From Symbiodinium kawagutii (taxonomy: Eukaryota > Sar > Dinophyceae > Suessiales > Symbiodiniaceae), in the NCBI GenBank assembly GCA_009767595.1, contig VSDK01009670.1:162340-226339 (forward strand): DNA of 64,000 bases. Direction: 5' to 3'. The notes below the pieces were generated by a model, which ran no database searches, was not told the origin of the DNA, and worked only from the letters and a program-made list of their open reading frames with translations. Below, piece by piece: positions 31,140 through 41,854 of the stretch. Both the position numbers and the translations under genes were made by a program. Numbering within the stretch: the stretch's first letter is position 1; every line of letters begins with the position of its first letter.

Positions 31140-31410
31140 ATACGAGTACTTACATTGGCAAAAGCAGGAAATCTCCCATTGCAATCTAAAATCCCCAATC
31201 TCAAAACGCCTAAACAACATATTACCTCTGAAGAAAAACATTTAAATCTCTACAAAAGCACCTTTGGCCAATACATGGACCTAAGCAAGAATTCGAAGGC
31301 CTTGCAACAAAAAACAGGTGGACGGCATAATCTCGACCAAAAAAATTACTTTACCTCGAGTGATCTCCACCATGTCATGTCATCACCGCTTGTTGACTCC
31401 ACTTTTGTCT

Positions 31411-32351
31411 GACATTCTCTCCGACATACCTCCTGACATTCCTTCTGGCAAATCTTCTGACATTCTCTCTGGCATACCTTTTGACATTCTTTCTGACATC
31501 CTTTCTGGCACATCTTCTGACGTTCTTTCTGACAACTTTCTACTCGGACATTCTTTCTGGCAAATCTTTTGACATTCTCTCTGACATTCTTTCTGACATC
31601 TCTTCTGACATTCTTTCTGACATATCTTCTGACATTCTCTCTGACATTCTTTCTGGCATATCTTTTGGCATTCTCTCTGACATATCTTCTGACAATCTTT
31701 CTGACATATCTTTTGCCATTCTCTCTGACATTCTTTCTGACATATCTTTTGACATTCTCTCTGACATATCTTCTGACATCTCTTCTGACATTCTTTCTGA
31801 CATATCTTCTGACATTCTCTGTGACATTTTTTCTGGCAGATCTTTTGACATTCTTTCTGACATCTCTTCTGACATTCTTTCTGACATATCTTCTGACATT
31901 CTCTCTGACATTCTTTCTGGCAGATCTTTTGACATTCTTTCTGACATCTCTTCTGACATTCTTTCTGACATACCTTTTGACATTCTCTCTGACATTCTTT
32001 CTGACATTTCTTCTGACATTCTTTCTGACATTCTTTCTGACATTTCTTTTGACATTCTCTCTGATATTCTTTCTGACATGTCTTCTGACATATCTTCTGA
32101 CATTCTCTCTGACATATCTTCTGACATTCTTTCTGACATGTCTTCTGACATATCTTCTGACATTCTCTGTGACATTCTTTCCGGCAAATCTTTTGACATT
32201 CTTTTTGACATTCTTTCTGACATATCTTTTGACAATCTTTTTGACATATACTCTGGCATATCTTCTGACATTCTCTCTGACATTCTTTCTGACATCTCTC
32301 TTGACATTCTTTCTGACGACATCTCTTCTGACATTCTTCCTGACATATCTT
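31411..32351. repeat. 12-bp minisatellite, about 78 copies, running into a gap
   Basis: Tandem 12-mers of the type TCTGACATTCTT and TCTGACATATCT with limited variation. Because the unit is a multiple of three and lacks stops, several frames on both strands are open (SDILSDI, TFFLTYL, SERMSED, ECQKICQ). I regard those ORFs as by-products, since they extend only as far as the repeat. Confidence 0.95.
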
Positions 32352-32855
32352 NNNNNNNNNNNNNNNNNNNNNNNNNNNNNNNNNNNNNNNNNNNNNNNNN
32401 NNNNNNNNNNNNNNNNNNNNNNNNNNNNNNNNNNNNNNNNNNNNNNNNNNNNNNNNNNNNNNNNNNNNNNNNNNNNNNNNNNNNNNNNNNNNNNNNNNNN
32501 NNNNNNNNNNNNNNNNNNNNNNNNNNNNNNNNNNNNNNNNNNNNNNNNNNNNNNNNNNNNNNNNNNNNNNNNNNNNNNNNNNNNNNNNNNNNNNNNNNNN
32601 NNNNNNNNNNNNNNNNNNNNNNNNNNNNNNNNNNNNNNNNNNNNNNNNNNNNNNNNNNNNNNNNNNNNNNNNNNNNNNNNNNNNNNNNNNNNNNNNNNNN
32701 NNNNNNNNNNNNNNNNNNNNNNNNNNNNNNNNNNNNNNNNNNNNNNNNNNNNNNNNNNNNNNNNNNNNNNNNNNNNNNNNNNNNNNNNNNNNNNNNNNNN
32801 NNNNNNNNNNNNNNNNNNNNNNNNNNNNNNNNNNNNNNNNNNNNNNNNNNNNNNN
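32352..32855. other. Assembly gap (N run)
   Basis: 504 undetermined bases adjoining the minisatellite, which probably caused the gap. Open frames drawn through it are meaningless. Confidence 1.
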
Positions 32856-32940
32856 CGTCAGCGACCACTGGGCGTGCATGGTCGTGGTTGAGGTCCGGCA
32901 GCGACCACTAGGCATAGATGCTCGTGGTTGAGTTCCGGCG
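32856..32940. repeat. Two tandem copies of a roughly 44-bp repeat
   Basis: CAGCGACCACTGGGCGTGCA then TGGTCGTGGTTGAGGTCCGG is followed by a diverged second copy, then a GGAGGA tract. The array may continue leftward into the gap. Confidence 0.7.
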
Positions 32941-33082
32941 GAGAAGGAGGAGGAGGAGGAGGCGGAGGAGGAGGAGGACGTATCAGCTCTGATAAAATCT
33001 AACAACCCTCACCTGACAGGTGGGGAAATATATCATTGGATTTATCGCTAACCACTCTTGATGACTATCCACCCACCAAATC

Positions 33083-33194
33083 CTAATACCCACAAGGTGT
33101 CAATGGGTCTCCGCAAAATGCAGCACCAGGGGCTGGCATTTCTTCGCAATCTCCGCCAAGTGTCCTGCATGGAAGGCGCGTGTGATGGCTGTTG
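33083..33194 (+). CDS. Exon candidate, strand ambiguous
   Basis: The plus strand between CCCACAAG|GTG and GGCTGTTGG|GTAACC reads SMGLRKMQHQGLAFLRNLRQ then VSCMEGACDGCW in phase 0. The minus strand reads ITRAFHAGHLAEIAKKCQPL then VLHFAETH to a stop and would be a last exon. Third positions coincide, so codon bias does not choose. Confidence 0.35.
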
Positions 33195-33581
33195 GGTAAC
33201 CCGAAAGGATGTCGAGTTACAAATGACCGGGGCCCCAAGCGTTGGCTAAGGGTAATAGGGCCACCTAGTCCGCGGTAGAGACAACAATAGTTAGAGATGG
33301 CACATCTAAATCAACTGACAGCGTTTGGGAGCCCCACCTTGTAGGAACCGCTATTCAACTGGTAACCATGGTTTATGGTGGTTACTAACTGATTCATGTG
33401 TACTGATCAGCATGGCTACCTAGTAATTACTATAAGCGCTAATTAAACACTGTGAGCCAACTACAAGTTACTTTATCTTACTGCTACTGTAACTACCGCA
33501 ATTTACTCATTACATATACTGCAATTTGTTCTGCTGTGACTACTACAAATGACAAATGACTAGAAGTTCCATAACACTCAC

Positions 33582-33680
33582 CATGCTACTGGGAACTATG
33601 CTGCTACAATCGGGTGCCAGGTGATCAACCAGGGAACCAGGGACGCGAAGGGTCAGGGAGAGACGGCGCTGAGCTGATGC
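33582..33680 (-). CDS. Internal exon of an unrecognised minus-strand gene
   Basis: A 99-nt phase 0-0 segment between GTAGACCAG|GCA and AGCATG|GTGAGT, a near-ideal donor. It encodes ASAQRRLSLTLRVPGSLVDH then LAPDCSSIVPSSM. An alternative acceptor at 33732 would extend it with LAIVLGDDNMDPAAVDQ in the same frame. No domain is recognised. Flanks are AT-rich and non-coding. Confidence 0.55.
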
Positions 33681-33759
33681 CTGGTCTACAGCAGCTGGAT
33701 CCATATTGTCATCTCCGAGGACAATGGCCAACTGGTTGGTCATCATTAAGGCAAGTTAA

Positions 33760-34769
33760 TCTATGTTGGCAATCATTAAAAACAATGTACAGTTAATTAA
33801 TGTTAGCAAGGTTATCAATGTTATCATTGATGTAGTGGCCATTAGTAACAAAATCATCTGATGATTATCACCCTGTTAGCAATTGTCCTAATGGCCATTG
33901 CAAAAATCTTAGGGTGATTAACTTTTTTTGGTGGCAAAACAAATCAATCACCCCTGTCAGTTTTGGTCCATTTGTGGTTAATCACCCCCAGGAAAAAAAT
34001 GAAACCACTGCGAGTGGTTTGTGGATGGTTCCTGAAGCTTAGCAAAGAGTGCCGCGATATATGGTTGAGGTTTGAAACCTCGTCTATAGTTGGGAAGCTA
34101 GTAACTAGCAATCAGCAATCTATGCTATCACAGTGGTCTTATTTACCGCAAGCGGCTGTCACTTGCATATGCAGCCCGTTCAATCACAGGTTGCGTTCAC
34201 CATCGTTCTAGGGGTATAATATAACCTGCCTTATGAGCTTACTTACCACGTTATATCCCAGCTTCAACCCCACGTGCACATCCAAGTAGAGAGTGGTTAG
34301 TAAAAAAAGACTACCATTAGACTCTGAAACAATGGGCTACCACTTGTTGGAACATGTTGGAACCATAATCCGTTGTGACGCACTCTTCATCTGCCATCAC
34401 CATTCAATGATGAATCAAAATAGCAAAGGGTCGAGTGAACACCTACAAGCCTGTAGTTTATCCTTTGGCGATTTTAACCTATAGCCATTCGTTAACCATT
34501 GATGTTTGAGTGGCTCGTGATTCGCTATAACCAACAATCATAGGTGAAAGGCCAATGGGAAAACAGCAAATTTCTCGACTATTTGGGCGATGGTTGGTCC
34601 CTGAGCAAAGCCTAGCTACAAACCCCCTAAGCACTGGGTTTGTAGCCGACTATAGTCTATAGACATGTGTGCATAAAACCTGGGTTGCTCATAGATCCCG
34701 TGCGAAAACTTTCATCTCTAAGGGATCATCGAATCCAAAAACCACTAAACAATATCCCAACCTATGATG
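33760..34769. other. No gene seen; a family D terminus lies at about 34250-34288
   Basis: AT-rich intron-like sequence. TATATCCCAGCTTCAACCCC followed by GTGCACATCCAA is a family D end. No convincing coding frame. Confidence 0.4.
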
Positions 34770-34852
34770 ATTTCTCAAAAGGGGGGCACAAAAAACATGG
34801 TTGGTTTATTACTATCAATGCTTATTATTCGGATGATCACTGGTGGGTCCCC
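34770..34852 (+). mobile_element. Family A MITE-like element, copy 6, right end decayed
   Basis: Left end ATTTCTCAAAAGGGGGGCAC and core ACATGGTTGGTTTATTACTA. The right terminus is reduced to GGTGGGTCCCC. Confidence 0.6.
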
Positions 34853-34913
34853 GATGCAAAAATCCATCCGTTCCTGCCTGCACCCCCACCCAAGAACCGG
34901 TTCGGCTTCCCAG

Positions 34914-35033
34914 GACGCCACGGCGCTCCTTTGGGGATCAAGGAGTCATGCAACGCGGCAGAGGGCAGCAGCACGTGCATCTGTTGCGTGGACGCCGCAA
35001 TCCTCAGATTTTCAAGGATCGCGAGCCAAGATG
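34914..35033 (+). CDS. Exon candidate on the plus strand
   Basis: A 120-nt phase 1-1 segment between TTCGGCTTCCCAG|GA and CCAAGATG|GTGAGC. It encodes RHGAPLGIKESCNAAEGSST and CICCVDAAILRFSRIASQD, with GC-rich third positions. The splice signals favour plus. The minus strand is also open with equally GC-rich third positions (AILENLRIAASTQQMHVLLP), so strand is not settled. Confidence 0.45.
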
Positions 35034-35332
35034 GTGAGCAAAACTAGGGTAGCTAGGGAATTTCTGTGAAAAGTCAGGGTTTTTTATGGAAACCATGGGT
35101 TATTGCTAGGATAGGTCTAGTACCAAGTATCGATTTATAAGTAGGATAGCTACCAATCATTGAACTATCCATGAGTTTATAACGAGGGTAACTATCACTC
35201 ATTGAAGATATTATCGTGGGATTGTAAGTCAACATTACATTACGATCCAAAAATTGAAGGTTTTGTTAGGGATTGTAATGCTTCAATAATAGGGGATACT
35301 AACGAACAATAATGGTGAAACAACTAAATAGT

Positions 35333-35429
35333 GGTTTCTCAAGCCAGCTTGGGGACCCCAAACGGTTGGTACTCAAGCTGTTTAATTGACTGGATAATAA
35401 TTGGGGTTACCCCTATGACTGGAGAAACA
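35333..35429 (+). mobile_element. Family A MITE-like element, copy 7, diverged
   Basis: Left end GGTTTCTCAAGCCAGCTTGG and right end TTACCCCTATGACTGGAGAAAC, with the core word CGGTTGGTACT. The most diverged copy. Confidence 0.5.
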
Positions 35430-36340
35430 ACTATTTGGTGGTGGGTCAACATTAACCGTTCAAAAAAATGTTAGGGCAACATCCCAGCAAAAACCACATT
35501 GGCCATTTAGGGGATGTTTACCGGGTGTACAAGGCTTTGACGCACAGCCATGTAACTACACTGCATGGTGGGTTGTGAATGTTTATAAAACAAGGTACAA
35601 GCAGGCAGTAGACCTCTGTGGAAGGAAACAAGGTGGGTGAACATGGAAACGATTGGGGAATTTCACTATGTCTAGCAGTTGCTGTGATTTCATTCATCCT
35701 GGAAATTCTACAAGGACTGAACAATGTTCAAACTGGGTTGGTTGAAAACTAGGATAACCGGGTGGTGAATGAAAGAGTCAAATATTTGATAACCAACAAA
35801 AACAATTCGCACAATATTGATCTGAACTAAGCAATGTTGATTTGGTGTCAGTGCATGTTCAACTAAGATCTTAGCGGTCAACAAATGGTCAACCATGTTG
35901 ATTTTTTGTCAGTAAATGTTCAACTTACATTACAGTGGTCAGCAAATCGATAAGTAAGATTGAACGGTACTATTACAAATTACCAAAAAAAACATGTTTG
36001 ACAATTGCGACTCATTCTCAACCAAGTTTAATAATAATAAAGAATAATCAAATTTGTCATCCACATTGAAACAACACTCACCAATACCGACCTTTGTTCA
36101 CAATCAATCATCATTGACAATCAATTCACAAATTCTTGCTCACCATCATCAACCACTACTTCTCTATGAGATATTGATCATATGACCAATATTCAATTAT
36201 GAACCATGATTAATCGTGAATCATGATATAATCAAATCATCATTATAATTCATCATTGTATAACGATAATTGGCGCCAGCCATTGCCAGCCATCTTATTC
36301 CATCTTCAACCATCATTCAATCAGCATCTGACATTTGGTG
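35430..36340. other. No gene seen
   Basis: AT-rich sequence dominated by degenerate CAACCATCA/TGATTGTTGA words. Confidence 0.4.
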
Positions 36341-36418
36341 AAGGGCCACTCCTGGTAGCTCCGTAGCTCCCCCTTGAAGGGGCCATAGGGATACCCTTGG
36401 CTCCTTACCACCAGCCAG
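36340..36418 (+). repeat. Dispersed repeat, copy 1 (second copy near 43595)
   Basis: CACTCCTGG, AGCTCCCCCTT, GGGGC, ATACCCTTGGCTCCT and ACCACCAGCCAG occur in the same order near 43595-43683. Its origin is unknown. Confidence 0.55.
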
Positions 36419-36534
36419 GCATGGTCACCAACAACCCGTCCGCTCGTCCAGTGGCATTCCCCTCTCCAAAGTTTGCCGGAACGTTGCTTCGCTCCCGCTG
36501 TCCAAGCCTATCGGTGTCAAAGCAGTCACCAAAG
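36419..36534 (+). CDS. Exon candidate, strand ambiguous
   Basis: The plus strand between CCAGCCAG|GC and TCACCAAAG|GTGAGA reads HGHQQPVRSSSGIPLSKVCR then NVASLPLSKPIGVKAVTK. The minus strand reads LGQRERSNVPANFGEGNATG between an AG|G acceptor and a GTAAGG donor. Both are plausible. Confidence 0.3.
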
Positions 36535-36749
36535 GTGAGAACTAAGTCATAGTTGGTTAATGGTGGTTAGTGGTGACGTTGGTTAATGGCTAGTTCATTA
36601 CTAACCAACCACCATCATAGTTCACTGGTTGGTTAGTAATGATGGTTAATTGCATAATGGTTCATGGTGGTTCAACACATGGTTATAAAACTAGTAGTCA
36701 ATAATGGGCGATAATGGTATATATACGGTAATGATGGCTAATGATCACC

Positions 36750-36810
36750 ACTGGTTGGTGGTTGCAACCCTATGAAAATATTAGTTAATCAACCAATCAT
36801 AGGGGTTGGG
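36750..36810 (+). repeat. Solo family B left terminus
   Basis: ACTGGTTGGTGGTTGCAACC then CTATGAAAATATTAG matches the left end of family B elements; no partner end is found nearby. Confidence 0.5.
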
Positions 36811-37014
36811 GACACCAACTCCCCATTGGGGTTGAAAGCATAAGGGTCAATCAACCATTGATAAGGATGTCAGCCAATCATCCCGATATATCCCGATTCA
36901 TCCCCCATAGTGGGAAAATCAAAACAATGTTCCAAACGTTTGAAAACAACTATATAAACAGTAAGTCAAAGTCAACCGTAGTTACAGGTTTGCCATCAGC
37001 ACAAAAAACATATC

Positions 37015-37015
<1 letters not shown>

Positions 37016-37046
<31 letters not shown>

Positions 37047-37048
37047 TG
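37016..37048. repeat. (TA)n(TG)n simple repeat
   Basis: TATATATATA followed by TGTGTGTGTG. Confidence 0.95.
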
Positions 37049-38082
37049 CTGTCAATGTAAAAGTTATTTCAACATCAGGGTACCAAGAACATTGTGTCAA
37101 CACAGGATTACCCATCAACATTATTTCAACATATGGCAACTATCGACATACAACGGTGATATTTAGTATGGTTATCATTATAAATATATTTATAATGTAT
37201 CAGCACCAATTTGATAGTTACACTAATAGGGTGGCCATCAGGGCCACCCCTAGTCAGCAAAAAAAACATTTTTTAGGCAACTGATTACATTCAAGCGGAG
37301 AACAACGAACATATATTGAATGGTGACTATTAACCAACTGATCAAACATAATTTCTCCATTTTTGTGCAGTATAATCATGGCCAACATGGGAAAATTTGA
37401 AGAATTATGATATAGTTTACATAGTTTATCTAGTTTCTAGATGCTCGCAGCGTTTTTTCAAAGCTATCGGACAACCCTGCCTGTCTATTGCCGGCTATGA
37501 TCTGCCCATAGTTATTCTCCAAACAATAGTGGGACTTACCCAAAATGTCACATCAAGAATGGCTGAAATACCAGCGTCTCAAGTACTGTGCTCCAAGAAG
37601 TGATGATACTTTACTGGTTGGCGGCTCAAACCCATCCCAAACACAGTCGTCAATTGGAATAATCATCCAAAGCTATGGTTGAGAAACAAACAAAATATCT
37701 AGAAGCACCAAATGGTAAATTTGGCTTTCCCGCTTTAGCTATACCCGAAGTCCGAAGTACTGTTGGTTGCCCACCCATGATGCAACGTGGAGACTGGCAG
37801 ATTTCGTTTCTTGCAACCCTCTCTCCGGAGACAGGGCTGAGGCGAGAGTACTTGTCAGGAGACACATGGTGATCGCTTGGAATTGGCTCAAGATCACCAT
37901 GGAAACGAACAGTTGATGGCTGATTTTATCGACCACTAGGGCCATTTGATGGTCATAACTTGCAGTTTAAGTATATCAACAAATGGTTTCATGGTCAGTA
38001 AATACTGGTGGATCCCTATATCAACGATTTGTGATTCTGCTAGTAGTGGTGAAGTGGACACAGACCGTAACATAAAGTTCAT
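37049..38082. other. No gene assigned; weak minus-strand coding-like patch at about 37760-37830
   Basis: The patch reads LQETKSASLHVASWVG on the minus strand after an AGAGAG|GG acceptor, but support is thin. The rest is AT-rich and non-coding. Confidence 0.3.
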
Positions 38083-38198
38083 ACTGGTTGATAGCTTCAA
38101 CCCCTATGAAAAGTAATAGTCAACCAACCGCGCACTTCTCCATCAGCCTCCCCCCAGCCGTGGCGAAAGGGAAGCTGTCTTGTCCCAAGAGCTGGTAT

Positions 38199-38903
38199 TC
38201 AGCCCCGTCTCAAATGCCTCACCTGGAGCTGTGCCTGGTGGGTCCTGAAAAGACGTGCAGGTAGAGGTTGCTGTGTCACTTCACTGTCATCTGGCCAGGA
38301 CTCGTAAACAATACCAGTAGGCAGTGAAGGCAAAAAGGAAAGATTAGTCGTGCCAGCAGGAAAATTCCGATGAAGAATGTCCACCACCTGGTCCTGGTGA
38401 GGAAATCGTGGCCGAGTAGCCAATCCAGCCATACGAATCCCAGAACCATAAATCATCAAGGATCGCGTTTTTCCCCCTTTGAGAGAGGGTGCCACTGCTT
38501 GAGGAATAAGACTTTGAAATTGGGCAGTCATCTGCTGGACCACCCGTGCCTGCTCTCCAAGAGTTATCCCCAAAGCGTGAGCTTGCTCCACCGTCTGCGG
38601 TTGATGAAGCCAGTCCACCTCATCACTATCACGTCTGCGCACTGGCAGCCAGCAGCCATGAATGATAGCCACTGAGATGGCAATTTCTGCCCAGGCAATG
38701 CCCATGCTACTAAACTCCTCCTGCTCCGCAGTTTGAGCCGGCCAGACACATGCTTGGAAAAATTCCCGCAATGATGTCATACAATGCACTCCCCAAGAGC
38801 TCGCTGTCAACCACTGGACCTGCAGCTCAGCAGGCAAAGACCAGTCGTGACTGGATCCCAGTGTTTCGCTTGAACCAGAATGTCCTGTGGTGCCGGTACA
38901 CAC
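38199..38903 (-). pseudogene. C-terminal part of the second LINE ORF, out of frame
   Basis: This frame continues the 38807-41854 ORF after a one-base shift at about 38841-38852 (CCAGTCGTGA on the plus strand). It carries the C-terminal domain, with pieces SSWGVHCMTSLREFFQACVW and IAISVAIIHGCWLPVRRRD. In the intact LINE at 13-18 kb the equivalent region is fused in frame. Hence the copy is probably broken, unless ribosomes shift frame here. Confidence 0.65.
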
Positions 38904-41854
38904 TGATCATGGATCGTTTCACGATCCCCAGCGCGAGTCCTAGCAGTTTGCAGTTGTACCAGATATTGAAACAGTTGCAAAAAGAACTGTCGTGTCTCCT
39001 CCATGTGACGTATAGCTTCCTCCAGTTGAGTCGCAATAGCTGGGAACAGACACCTGTTCGCAGTGACCGCAGCAACATCAGCACAATGGTTGCCCAATGC
39101 TTCATAAAGAGACATCGAATCGTCAATTGTCCCCAAGTCCTGATGAGCCTTGACCTTACGTGTGTCATGTGTAGGAAGCAGCACAGTCTGTAATTGTTGC
39201 AGCAAGTCGATGTCTGAATGCAGAGCCAAATCCGGTGTGAGGAGCCCTCGCTTAAGTCTTTGAACCCATCCATGAACAAAGCTACTGTCAGTGACTACAA
39301 TAGCCCGAGCAAAGTGTTGAAAAACCCAAATGGCTGCTTGCAATTCGGCTCGATGAATAACCTGTCGGCCAGGCAACCTGGCCACTGCTACCTTGACCAA
39401 AGAAGGCGGCATGATCGCAGTGGAACGGAAAGCTTCTGCATGGTGAATACGCTCGGCATCAGACATGGCAAGATCAACCACCACGCTGTAACTGGCATGG
39501 CGACACAGTGGCATGTGAGGCGCAAATGCACTACCATCGGTATAGAACACAACGGCTTGATCAGGAAACTGGTGGTTGATGGCCTGCACAACTGCATCTG
39601 TGACTACTGGACTAGGCATAGAGTAGTGCAGCACTCGCCGAAAATAGGCCTGCGGGTCCACCCTGGGTGCTGGCAGTTCACACAAAAAGGCAAAATCTGC
39701 CTCCAAATCCTGCAGGATCTCAGCATAAGAAGCTCGCTCTGCAGCAAAATGCGGACAGCTTAACAGCCTGCGACTACGAGTATCAGACTCACCACAGAAA
39801 ACACACTCATCTGTTTCCGTGGGGTCCCAGCGAGACTGTTGCCATTTTGTTTGAAAGCCGCCTGCAATCTCTCGGATAAGCATCAATCGCTCCCCATCTG
39901 CAAAAGTGCGCAAGAGACTGATGGTCATATCCCTGTCAACAGGTGCAAACCTGCCAATCCACTTTCGGTCACATTGCAGCACCAGGAGGTGTTGCTGCCA
40001 TTCCAAAACAAGAAATTCTTTCAGTGTTTCATACGGCGTAGTTAGCAGATTGAGTTGAATCACATTGTCAACCACCAAATCACCCTGAGCATTGCAAGAG
40101 AGCCCTACTCGCAGCAAATACTCACGTAACGCAGAGGCAGGGCCATGAACATGAAACTGTCGTGACTCTCTGGAGAGAATGTGCAGGAAATCTTTGACCG
40201 TGTCTGGTGAAGATTTGGCCAGAAAGATCTTGGCTTGTTTCACAGATGCCAGAATGACATACAGGAGAGGATCGTACAAGTCACTATCCAAGATATGAAG
40301 GACAATGGCAGAGTTAACCGAGTGACTCGCTGAGCCCAACACCGCATTTGCAATCTGTGTGCGCAAGGATGTCAGTTGAGTCTGAGAGACCAGCTGCAGT
40401 TCACAACCGTAAAACGCCACAGGATATATACTACTTTTGAGCATATGCAGTTTAGTGCTGAGCCCCCATTTCTTCTTCTGCAGTCTCGCAAGCCTCTCCT
40501 TGGCAGATTGGAACCTGTCAAGCAATTTGCCCATAAGTGTGCGAGAATTGTATGCAATTTGACAACCCAAGTCACAGGCAGTGGCTCGCACTTGGAAATG
40601 TTCCTGCGAGGTATGTGTTTGAAGCGCTCTCATCAAGGCATCAACTCCCTGACCATCTGAAGACCACAACCAAGTCTTATGCCAGTCGATTTGTAGTCCC
40701 ATCCAGGCACAAAAATCAACCGTGAAACGGACAGCGCTGTCATGAACATGGTGGGGACCCCACCACGTCCAATTGTCGGCGTACCCGGAAGCATCTAAGC
40801 CCGGGGCAACTTCCAGCAATCCGCTAACCCAGGCCGTAGCAATCACGATCATACTGATAACACTAAATGCATCTCCTTCCGGAGCACCAGTAGTAGACCC
40901 AGTAGTTTCACTTGCATAACCATCAAGGTCCCAAAATCGTGACAAGGATTGTAAGGAATTGAACCAGAACTCCAAAAGGTCAGAAGGAAAACCCATAAGA
41001 TGCATCAAAGCCAGTAACCTCCGTCGGTTAATCGTGTTGAAGCACTTGGTGAGATCCAGTGTTAGCCCTTGTATGGACCGATGAGCCGCCTTAGCAACCT
41101 CGAGGGCCCATTGTTGTGTAAACACTGCAGCATAAGCACCTCTGTGAGGGAGCAACCCCGTTACCTGACGAGGGATAGCTTCATGGAAATGCTGAACAAG
41201 AGCAGTGCATGTCACCCGTGACCATATGCGATAGATGGTAGCAAGGATGGTGATGGGCCGGCTATCTTGTGGTCCTATGGAAAGATGCTTCTTGGAGAGT
41301 GGCACTGTACGTGCAATCATCATCCAATCAGGGAATTCAGTCTGTCCAACCACCAACTTTCGCAGAACATCTATAGCCACCGATGGAAGTTGCTTCAGTT
41401 CAGAGAAAGCAATGCCATCAACTCCTGGTGACGAATGAGATTTCGATTGACGTACTGCCTCAAGCCATGCCTCTAAGGTATGAGGGTTCTGCCAGTTGGT
41501 CCAATCAATTCGGGGCAAAGCATGTTGCAGTAAAGGAATGACTCGATCATCAACATCAACAACATGGCTGAAGGCACTTGGTGCATCCCGCTGCCAGAAT
41601 TGCTTCCAGTAGTCTGTTAACTGCATGCTGACAACTGCTGGTTCCATGTGATGCACTGTTTGGGTCACTCGAACACAATCTGGCAGAGCAGCTTGTTGCC
41701 ACTGCTCCACGTGCAAAGAGTGCAAATCTTGACCTAACAACCGAACAGGAACCGAATCAACAAAGATCTCATGGTGTGAGGTGTAGGCATTGGCTTTATC
41801 AAGGTATAATCGCACCCCCTCGTGTTCTTGAACAGGAATGGCCTCCTCATCCAA
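38807..41854 (-). CDS. LINE reverse transcriptase and RNase H, 5'-truncated, variant catalytic motif
   Basis: About 1015 residues on the minus strand; the frame opens after a TGA at 41866-41864 and has no ATG for the first 70 codons, so the start is lost. There is no endonuclease domain. RT spans about 130-480: motif A LDLTKCF (Asp267), motif B GAPEGDAFS, and motif C YADN (358-361), where the second catalytic Asp is Asn. A knuckle CVFCGES...C at 684 lacks the usual His. RNase H has TDGS (773), AEL (837), TDSS (856) and CADV (926), so it keeps its acidic residues. The frame breaks at about 38845 and the last 200 residues are in another frame. It is unlikely to work alone. Confidence 0.88.
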   Translation of the reverse strand: MDEEAIPVQEHEGVRLYLDKANAYTSHHEIFVDSVPVRLLGQDLHSLHVEQWQQAALPDCVRVTQTVHHMEPAVVSMQLTDYWKQFWQRDAPSAFSHVVDVDDRVIPLLQHALPRIDWTNWQNPHTLEAWLEAVRQSKSHSSPGVDGIAFSELKQLPSVAIDVLRKLVVGQTEFPDWMMIARTVPLSKKHLSIGPQDSRPITILATIYRIWSRVTCTALVQHFHEAIPRQVTGLLPHRGAYAAVFTQQWALEVAKAAHRSIQGLTLDLTKCFNTINRRRLLALMHLMGFPSDLLEFWFNSLQSLSRFWDLDGYASETTGSTTGAPEGDAFSVISMIVIATAWVSGLLEVAPGLDASGYADNWTWWGPHHVHDSAVRFTVDFCAWMGLQIDWHKTWLWSSDGQGVDALMRALQTHTSQEHFQVRATACDLGCQIAYNSRTLMGKLLDRFQSAKERLARLQKKKWGLSTKLHMLKSSIYPVAFYGCELQLVSQTQLTSLRTQIANAVLGSASHSVNSAIVLHILDSDLYDPLLYVILASVKQAKIFLAKSSPDTVKDFLHILSRESRQFHVHGPASALREYLLRVGLSCNAQGDLVVDNVIQLNLLTTPYETLKEFLVLEWQQHLLVLQCDRKWIGRFAPVDRDMTISLLRTFADGERLMLIREIAGGFQTKWQQSRWDPTETDECVFCGESDTRSRRLLSCPHFAAERASYAEILQDLEADFAFLCELPAPRVDPQAYFRRVLHYSMPSPVVTDAVVQAINHQFPDQAVVFYTDGSAFAPHMPLCRHASYSVVVDLAMSDAERIHHAEAFRSTAIMPPSLVKVAVARLPGRQVIHRAELQAAIWVFQHFARAIVVTDSSFVHGWVQRLKRGLLTPDLALHSDIDLLQQLQTVLLPTHDTRKVKAHQDLGTIDDSMSLYEALGNHCADVAAVTANRCLFPAIATQLEEAIRHMEETRQFFLQLFQYLVQLQTARTRAGDRETIHDQCVPAPQDILVQAKHWDPVTTGLCLLSCRSSG

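Noticed and set aside
31383..33005. Long ORFs (440-540 residues) on both strands
   Set aside because: About a third of each is an N gap and most of the rest is a 12-bp minisatellite.
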